Assembly (NCBI GenBank): GCA_027623325.1
Contig: JAQBXY010000001.1
Span: 193,511-257,510, forward strand
Direction: 5' to 3'
DNA: 64,000 nt
Source: Gemmatimonadota bacterium
Lineage (GTDB): Bacteria > Gemmatimonadota > Gemmatimonadetes > Longimicrobiales > Gaopeijiaceae
Below, one piece after another: positions 58,401-64,000 of the stretch. The notes under the pieces are model-generated. The model ran no database searches. It was not told where the DNA came from and was given only the letters and a program-made list of their open reading frames with translations. Position 1 is the stretch's first letter; the number at the start of each line of letters is the position of its first letter. Made by a program: the position numbers and the translations under genes.

Positions 58401-59255
58401 TCAGAGTTCGTCTTCGACTCGCATGGCGACGCCCGTCGGGGTGATGATGAGCTTCGGCAAAATTGTCCGGACCGGGACCCGACCGATCGCCGCGAGCGCC
58501 TCGCCAGCGGTCCGGAAAGGGGCCAACTGTTCGAGCGTCTTGATCGTCGGGAAGACCATGGGCAGTGTGCCGCTGTCCGCGCGGCGCAGCGCTTCGGCCG
58601 CGGTCACCCAAATGGCGTCGGTCATCTCTCTCGGGTCCACGATCGGCGTCGAGCCTGCCCGGACCTTCGCGGCGAAGAAGCGGGTGTCGTAGCGTCGTGG
58701 CTCCGCCCTGGGCGTGATCCAATGTGCGAGGTACTCGACCGCGTCTCCCGCGATTCTGCACTCCAGCCGACCGACCGCTTCGGCAAAGGAGATGCGGTCC
58801 TCCATGACATCATCACGGATCGAATCGACTACGGAGTCCTCTGCGGCCGTCGGCGGCGACGAGCCGTCCGGGCGCAGCCCGACCAGAATCCCCGTCTCTT
58901 CGAAGGCCTCTCGCAGTGCAGCCAGGTAGTATGCGATGGCGGGCGGGTCGCCGTCGTCCAGTTCGAGCCGTCGGCCCGCCGACGCGGGCGTCAGCGCGTC
59001 GAGGCGCTCGATCGCCTCCGGCGAAGCGTCACTACCGTCGACCCTCCCGCCAGGGAAGACGTATGCCCCGGGGACGAAGCCTGCGCTTCGGCTACGCCGC
59101 ATGAGCAGGACCTCCATGCCGGGCTCCGCGTCACGCAACAAAACGATGGTCGCTGCGGGCTTCGCGGCGGCCGGTACCTCGGGAGGGTTCTCGAGACTCT
59201 GGGCGAATCGATCCGGCAGTCGATCGAACGGGATCTCATAGTCCGAGTCGCTCAT
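58401..59255 (-). CDS. NUDIX hydrolase, NUDT19-like with split Nudix box
   Basis: 284 residues from ATG 59255. The Nudix box is interrupted: PGAYVFPGGRVDGSD comes first, then an insertion of about 35 residues, then LREAFEETGILVG with the metal-binding REAFEETG. This split is known from NUDT19-type CoA diphosphatases. A CoA or acyl-CoA diphosphatase role is therefore the best guess. The C-terminal segment (YDTRFFAAKVRAGSTPIVDPREMTDAIWV) is typical. It follows the GGT gene by 10 bases on the same strand. Confidence 0.86.
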   Translation of the reverse strand: MSDSDYEIPFDRLPDRFAQSLENPPEVPAAAKPAATIVLLRDAEPGMEVLLMRRSRSAGFVPGAYVFPGGRVDGSDASPEAIERLDALTPASAGRRLELDDGDPPAIAYYLAALREAFEETGILVGLRPDGSSPPTAAEDSVVDSIRDDVMEDRISFAEAVGRLECRIAGDAVEYLAHWITPRAEPRRYDTRFFAAKVRAGSTPIVDPREMTDAIWVTAAEALRRADSGTLPMVFPTIKTLEQLAPFRTAGEALAAIGRVPVRTILPKLIITPTGVAMRVEDEL

Positions 59256-59265
59256 GAAGTCTCGC

Positions 59266-60867
59266 TCAATGTCCAGCCGCCATTCCGTCTTTCCGTGGAT
59301 CGGAGGCCGCGGCCCACCCGCGCTCGAGCCTGCGAATGACCTGACCTCCCCCGAATGAGATCCCTTCACTATCTCTGATTTCGTGTCCCAGCGCGGCGAG
59401 CCGGTCCTCGACATCGGGGTCGAGCTTCTCGATGGAGACTTCGGCACCACTCAAGTGTCGGAACCGAGCCGCGTCGATAGCCTCCTGAGGATCCATGTCG
59501 AACTCGATCAGGTTCAGGAGCACCTGCACGTGGCCTTGAGGCTGCATCGGTCCACCCATGACGCCGTAGGACATCCAGGGCGCCCCGTCTTTCGTCACGA
59601 AAGCCGGGATGATCGTGTGAAACGGACGCTTGCTCGGACCGATCTGATTGGGATGACCCGCTTCCATGGTGAAGCCTGCCCCGCGGTTCTGTAACACGAC
59701 GCCGGTGCCCGGGATCACGACGCCCGACCCGAAGCTCCCGTAGATCGAATTGATGAAGGAGATCATGTTGCCGTGGCGGTCGGCTACGGTCAGATACACG
59801 GTCTCCGAATTCGTGATCAGGCTACCTGGATCGGGGCGGGCTGCGGCTCGCTGTTGGTCGATGAGCCGCGCGCGTGACGCGATGTACGCCGAGTCGAGCA
59901 GGGCTTCGGGGCGCACATCCATGTGATCGGGATCGGCGACGTACCGGGCCAGGTCGGCGTAGGCCAACTTCTTGGCTTCGATGAGCGTGTGGAGGTACTC
60001 CGCCGAATTGTGCTTCATGGATCGGAAGTCGAATCCCTCGAGCATCTTCAAGATCTGGAGCGCGGCGATTCCCTGGCCCGCCGGCGGAAGCTCGTAGAGC
60101 GTGTACCCTCGATAGTCCACGGCAAGAGGCTCGACCCATCGAACCTCGTGCGTCCCCAGGTCCTCCAGGGTTAGGTACCCACCCATCTCGTCGAGGCCCG
60201 CGACGATCTCCTGACCCAGGGCACCTCCATAGAACGTCTCGGGTCCGTCCGTCGCGATCCGTTGGAAGGTGCGAGCCAGATCGGGATTGCTGAACCAGTC
60301 ACCTGCCTTCGGCGCCTCGCCGTCGATCAAGAACGTGGCGGCGGCACCGGGGTCGCGCCGGAGGCCGTCGGCCGTCTCCGCCCAATCCTGCGCGATGATC
60401 GGACTGACGGGAAAACCTTCCTCTGCGAGTCGGATCGCGGGCTCGAGTACTTCGGCCAACCTGAGTGTGCCGTGCGCTGTAATCAGAGCGCTCCAGCCGG
60501 ACAGCGCTCCGGGAACCGTCACCGAGCGAGGGCCGCTTCCTGGGACGACGTTGGCCCCTTCGGCGATGAGCGTGGCGGCGTCGACCTTCGAGCCCGACTT
60601 CCCGCTCGCGTCGAGGCCGAAGAGACGACCCGCTTCCGCCGACCAAAGCAGGGCGAACATGTCCCCACCCATGCCCGTCATATGGGGTTCGGTCACGTTA
60701 AGAACGGCCGCCGCAGCGACAGCGGCGTCGATCGCGTTGCCGCCGTCCTTCAAGATCGTCAGAGCCGCCCCTGTGGCGAGCGGATGGCTCGTCGCGGCCA
60801 CCCCATGCGGGGCGTACACGGTGGATCGACCGGAGCACGTCGCGGGACTGGTGACCGGTCCGGTCAT
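59266..60867 (-). CDS. ggt: Gamma-glutamyltransferase-family Ntn hydrolase
   Basis: 533 residues. It transfers or hydrolyses gamma-glutamyl groups of glutathione and related amides and self-cleaves into two subunits. Family motifs: HPLATGAALTILKDGGNAIDAAVAA, VTEPHMTGMGGDMF, GPRSVTVPGALSGW, LPPAGQGIAALQIL and the small-subunit start. The expected nucleophile is Thr356 in ITNSETVYLTVADRHGNMIS, followed by GSFGSGVV and MSYGVMGGPMQPQGH. The usual second Thr-His after the nucleophile is Val-Tyr here. No signal peptide is visible, so it may be cytoplasmic. Its ATG overlaps the stop of the MBL gene. Confidence 0.92.
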   Translation of the reverse strand: MTGPVTSPATCSGRSTVYAPHGVAATSHPLATGAALTILKDGGNAIDAAVAAAAVLNVTEPHMTGMGGDMFALLWSAEAGRLFGLDASGKSGSKVDAATLIAEGANVVPGSGPRSVTVPGALSGWSALITAHGTLRLAEVLEPAIRLAEEGFPVSPIIAQDWAETADGLRRDPGAAATFLIDGEAPKAGDWFSNPDLARTFQRIATDGPETFYGGALGQEIVAGLDEMGGYLTLEDLGTHEVRWVEPLAVDYRGYTLYELPPAGQGIAALQILKMLEGFDFRSMKHNSAEYLHTLIEAKKLAYADLARYVADPDHMDVRPEALLDSAYIASRARLIDQQRAAARPDPGSLITNSETVYLTVADRHGNMISFINSIYGSFGSGVVIPGTGVVLQNRGAGFTMEAGHPNQIGPSKRPFHTIIPAFVTKDGAPWMSYGVMGGPMQPQGHVQVLLNLIEFDMDPQEAIDAARFRHLSGAEVSIEKLDPDVEDRLAALGHEIRDSEGISFGGGQVIRRLERGWAAASDPRKDGMAAGH

Positions 60868-61487
60868 GCTTGGCGCTCGAGAACCGTGACTTCCCTCGAG
60901 AAAAGCTCCCTGAGTCGGTCGATATCTTCGGGTGTTCCGTGAGGATCACCCCAGTGGATCGGCACGATGACTTCGGCTCCACACGCCTCACCGGCTCGAG
61001 CGGCCTCTTCGACGCCCATGGTGTAGTGCCCTCCCACGGGCAGGAAAGCCACGTCGCACCGAATTCCGAACATCGACGAAAGGAAGTCCGTGTCGCCCGC
61101 GTGGTAGTACGTGACGTCACCAATCGTGAAGACGTACCCCAACCAACCATGCTCCGGCGTATGGAACTTCTTGTCGATGTTGTACGCGGGGACCGCCAGG
61201 ACGTCGAAGCCGTCCAGCTGCAACATGTCGCCGGGCTTCATGAAGTGATCGCCGTCGCCCAACAGCTTCTTCATGGAGGCGGGGGCGATGACCACGGTGC
61301 CTGCGTCGCGCACCCGCGCGATGGCGTCTTCCGAGAAGTTGTCGTAGTGCGGGTGCGTGAGCAGAACGAAGTCGGCCTTGGAGTCCCCGTCCTCACCGAG
61401 TGGATCGACGTGGACCTCCACGCCCATCCGCCGGATTCGCACGGACGAACCTCTAAACCACGTGATGCCCTCGAGTGAATCGTTCAT
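60864..61487 (-). CDS. MBL-fold metal-dependent hydrolase (UlaG/COG2220-like)
   Basis: 207 residues from ATG 61487. The motif reads VLLTHPHYDNFSED, so the last ligand of the usual HxHxDH is Asn here. Later ligands are present (YYHAGDTDFL, FLPVGGHYTMGVEEA, IVPIHWGD). The N-terminal WFRGSSVRIRRMGVEVHVDP is typical of the COG2220 group. One metal site may be altered. Its stop overlaps the GGT start (ATGA), and it is divergent from lon across 263 bases, in which I see no convincing promoter or heat-shock element. Confidence 0.87.
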   Translation of the reverse strand: MNDSLEGITWFRGSSVRIRRMGVEVHVDPLGEDGDSKADFVLLTHPHYDNFSEDAIARVRDAGTVVIAPASMKKLLGDGDHFMKPGDMLQLDGFDVLAVPAYNIDKKFHTPEHGWLGYVFTIGDVTYYHAGDTDFLSSMFGIRCDVAFLPVGGHYTMGVEEAARAGEACGAEVIVPIHWGDPHGTPEDIDRLRELFSREVTVLERQA

Positions 61488-61750
61488 GTGGTTTCGGACG
61501 CCGGTGGCGCGAGGAAGGACGAGGTGCCAACCTAACTGCCGCCGCCGAGCCGAAAAAGTGGCGTGAGCGCCGGATGTGATAACGCCAGATTGGCAGAGAG
61601 TCCTGCGATCTCGGCACGAAACCCGGGCCATGATCGTGGCAAGGATCGTGCATTTGAGTGACGAATCAACAAACGGTGGAGCGTTACCCTGTCTGACGAC
61701 AAGCTGACTCCCGACGTCGATGACGTTGTGGGCGAGAGGAAGAGGACCTG

Positions 61751-64000
61751 ATGGCTGAGCGATTTACCCTTCCCGTTCTGCCCCTGCGCGATACGGTCGT
61801 GTATCCGGGCGTCGCGGTTCCGATCTCCGCAGGGCGTGCCGGCACCGTCGAGGCGGTGCAGGAAGCGTTGGACGGGGACCGTCGGTTGTTCGCGGTAGCA
61901 CAGCGGGACAACGTCGACGACCCGGCGCCGGAATACTTGTATTCGGTGGGGACGGTCGTCCGAATCATTCAGACCCATCGGGTGCGCGGGGGCGTACAGC
62001 TCCTCGTGCAAGGGGAGGGGCGGGCCCAGGCTCTCTCGTACCATCAGGAAGGACAGGCGATGCTACATGCCGTCCTTCTCGAGATGGATACCCTTCCGCC
62101 GCGGGACCCCGAGGAGCCGGCGTTCCAGGCGCTGGACAAGGAACTGCGCGACCGGGCGGCGGAGCTGGGAACGCGCCGTGGAGTCCCGGCCGAGGCGCTC
62201 AACCAGCTCATTCAAGGTGTCGATGAGCCGGGCCCCTTTGCGGATCTCGTTGCCTTCTACCTCGAACTCGAAACACCCGACAAGCAACATCTGCTCGAGC
62301 TGCTCGATGACGAGGAGCGAATGCGGGCATGCCTCCTTTCCGTCGAGCGTGAGTTGGCTCGCATCGATGCGCAGGAGGACATTCAAGCGAAGGTCCAGTC
62401 AGAGCTGGGCGAACGTCAGCGAGAGATGCTGCTCCGGGAGCAGCTCAAGGCGATCCAGAAGGAGCTCGGCGAGGAAGAGGAGCGCGACGACGTCGAGGAG
62501 ATGCGCCGGCGCATCGTGGGGCTCGAACTCAGTGAGGAACAACGCTCCGAGGTCGACCGCGAGCTGCGGCGGCTGGAGCGCACGAGCCCTCAGTCGGCTG
62601 AGTATCAGGTCATCCGGACGTTCCTCGAATGGATCACCGAGCTGCCCTGGAATGAGCGAACCGAGGAGAAGATCGACCTGGCGATCGCGGAGCAGATCCT
62701 GCACGACGATCACTACGGTTTGGACGACGTGAAGGATCGCGTCCTCGAGTTCTTGGCGGTGCGGAAGCTCGGCCTCGATCGCGCGGCGGCGGCCAACGGC
62801 AAGAAGTCGAAGCCGGAGGATGCGGACGATGAGGAGATTACGGTCGGCCGAGGGCCGATTTTGCTGTTCGTTGGCCCTCCCGGTGTGGGCAAGACCTCCA
62901 TCGCGCAGTCCATCGCCCGGTCCCTCGGTCGGAAATACGTACGCATCTCGCTCGGTGGCGCGCGGGATGAAGCTGATATTCGTGGCCATCGTCGCACCTA
63001 CGTCGGGGCGATGCCGGGCCGCATCATCCAGGGAATGCGTCAGGCCAAGAGCAAGAATCCGGTCTTCCTGCTCGACGAGGTCGACAAGCTGGGAACGTCC
63101 TTCCAGGGTGACCCCAGTTCTGCCCTGTTGGAGGTCCTCGATCCGGCTCAGAACTCGACCTTTGTCGACCACTATCTCGGCATTCCGTTCGACCTCTCGG
63201 AAGTGCTGTTCGTCGCGACGGCGAATTACCTCGATCAGATCCCCGGGCCGCTCCTCGACCGAATGGAGCGTGTCGACTTCGCAGGATACACGGAAATAGA
63301 GAAACTCGAGATCGCCAAGCGGTATCTGCTACGCCGGCAGCGGAAGGAGAACAGCCTGACGACCAAGGAACTGCAGATTCGCGACGAGGCCATCCTGACC
63401 ATGATCCAGAGCTACACCCGTGAAGCGGGCGTGCGACAGCTCGAACGAGAGGTTGGAAAATTCGCCCGGAAGATCGCAAGGCAGATCGCCGCTGGTAAGC
63501 TGAAGAAGATCAATGCGGCCACCGAAGATATTCGTGAACAGTTGGGACGCCCGCGCGTGCATCCCGAGCGGATCGCCGAGCAAGACACCCGCGGCGTGGC
63601 CACAGGCATGTTCTATACGCCGATGGGCGGCGACATCATGTTCGTCGAGGCGAGCGTCATGCCTGGCGATGGTGGTCTGGTGCTGACTGGCCAACTCGGC
63701 GATGTCATGAAGGAGTCCGGTCGCGCGGCGCTGTCCTTTGCGAAGGCCAACTCAAAGAGACTCGGGATTCCCGAGGATGCCCTGGGGAGCCACGAGGTGC
63801 ACATCCATGTCCCCGCGGGCGCGATACCGAAGGATGGTCCATCCGCCGGCATCACGATGGCGACCGCGCTCGTGTCTGCGGTCTCGGGTCGTAAGGTGCG
63901 CCGAGATGTGTCGATGACGGGAGAGCTCACGTTGACCGGGCGGGTCCTTCCGATCGGCGGTGTGAAGGAGAAGGTGCTCGGGGCCGTTCGGGCTGGGATC
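61751..64000 (+). CDS. lon: ATP-dependent Lon protease, 3' end cut by window edge
   Basis: 750 codons are inside the window and the frame is open to the last base. The N-terminal substrate domain starts with MAERFTLPVLPLRDTVVYPG. A coiled-coil region (QSELGERQREMLLREQLKAI, KELGEEEERDDVEEMRRRI) leads to the AAA+ module with Walker A GPPGVGKT (375-382) and Walker B FLLDEVDKLG. The protease domain has the catalytic Ser698 in PKDGPSAG and Lys739 in GGVKEKVLG. It degrades misfolded and regulatory proteins in the cytoplasm. Lys739 is only 11 codons from the edge, so a short C-terminal tail is missing. Confidence 0.97.
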   Translation, partial: MAERFTLPVLPLRDTVVYPGVAVPISAGRAGTVEAVQEALDGDRRLFAVAQRDNVDDPAPEYLYSVGTVVRIIQTHRVRGGVQLLVQGEGRAQALSYHQEGQAMLHAVLLEMDTLPPRDPEEPAFQALDKELRDRAAELGTRRGVPAEALNQLIQGVDEPGPFADLVAFYLELETPDKQHLLELLDDEERMRACLLSVERELARIDAQEDIQAKVQSELGERQREMLLREQLKAIQKELGEEEERDDVEEMRRRIVGLELSEEQRSEVDRELRRLERTSPQSAEYQVIRTFLEWITELPWNERTEEKIDLAIAEQILHDDHYGLDDVKDRVLEFLAVRKLGLDRAAAANGKKSKPEDADDEEITVGRGPILLFVGPPGVGKTSIAQSIARSLGRKYVRISLGGARDEADIRGHRRTYVGAMPGRIIQGMRQAKSKNPVFLLDEVDKLGTSFQGDPSSALLEVLDPAQNSTFVDHYLGIPFDLSEVLFVATANYLDQIPGPLLDRMERVDFAGYTEIEKLEIAKRYLLRRQRKENSLTTKELQIRDEAILTMIQSYTREAGVRQLEREVGKFARKIARQIAAGKLKKINAATEDIREQLGRPRVHPERIAEQDTRGVATGMFYTPMGGDIMFVEASVMPGDGGLVLTGQLGDVMKESGRAALSFAKANSKRLGIPEDALGSHEVHIHVPAGAIPKDGPSAGITMATALVSAVSGRKVRRDVSMTGELTLTGRVLPIGGVKEKVLGAVRAGI

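Noticed and set aside
61488..61750. CIRCE-like or heat-shock element in front of lon
   Set aside because: I found no TTAGCACTC-type inverted repeat and no convincing -35/-10 pair in the 263-base divergent region.
1..64000. Mobile elements, CRISPR arrays, prophage or integron
   Set aside because: No transposase, integrase or Cas motifs, no regularly spaced repeats and no terminal inverted repeats were seen. Gene content and codon use look uniform chromosomal.

Overview
The window is high-GC, gene-dense bacterial chromosome with no gene-free stretch above 300 bases, no rRNA or tRNA, no insertion sequence, no prophage and no CRISPR array that I can see. The gene set points to an aerobic, heterotrophic Gram-negative. 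It contains an aa3-type cytochrome oxidase cluster, ETF-quinone oxidoreductase, many signal-peptide and lipoprotein hydrolases, an outer-membrane DUF5916-type barrel, a TAXI-type TRAP transporter, and an ADOP-type permease paired with a PadR regulator. That mix is typical of Gemmatimonadota or Acidobacteriota; a marine or soil Gemmatimonadota genome is my best inference, not something the sequence proves. GTG and TTG starts and ATGA/GTGA stop-start overlaps are common.

Layout. 1-10.8 kb: the 3' part of a 2-oxoacid dehydrogenase E2 gene, secreted hydrolases (amidohydrolase, S9 peptidase), a frameshifted ADOP permease with its PadR regulator and a visible operator palindrome, then lipoamide dehydrogenase (E3) and a MarR regulator. 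10.8-15.6 kb: ispH, fxsA, a Tat-exported amidase and an M42 aminopeptidase. 15.8-25.3 kb: a tightly overlapped + strand run of GAF protein, MBL hydrolase, glcD, glcE, glcF, M20 deacylase, GNAT acyltransferase, FAD oxidoreductase and an enolase-superfamily N-acylamino-acid racemase. The last block contains all three enzyme classes of the D-to-L amino acid conversion pathway known from Geobacillus, joined to a flavin/iron-sulfur 2-hydroxyacid dehydrogenase. It is the most interesting system here.

25.4-28.7 kb (minus): a solitary GspE/PilB-like ATPase with C-terminal zinc ribbons, an alkaline-phosphatase-superfamily enzyme and an unknown protein. 28.9-37.8 kb (plus): lipoprotein, Yip1-like membrane protein, TRAP-TAXI permease and binding protein, DUF5916 barrel, MORN lipoprotein, a 33-residue membrane peptide and a class V aminotransferase. 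38.5-46.3 kb (plus): Trm112-like protein, di-haem lipoprotein cytochrome, and a cytochrome c oxidase cluster. In that cluster a cytochrome c domain is fused to the subunit IV-like protein and there are two subunit III genes. It is followed by a TPR membrane protein with an in-frame stop and a MATE-like transporter.

46.3-56 kb: a VWA protein and a MoxR/ChlI-like AAA+ ATPase (probably partners), mutY, creatininase, an SDR lacking its catalytic lysine, Lrp/AsnC, a trans-sulfuration PLP enzyme, and ETF-QO lacking one iron-sulfur cysteine. 56-61.5 kb (minus): NTF2-like protein, amidohydrolase-NTF2 fusion, NUDIX hydrolase, gamma-glutamyltransferase and an MBL hydrolase. 61.75 kb to the end: lon protease, cut by the window edge just after its catalytic lysine.

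Two genes are broken, one by a one-base frameshift and one by an in-frame TGA. Both could be assembly errors.
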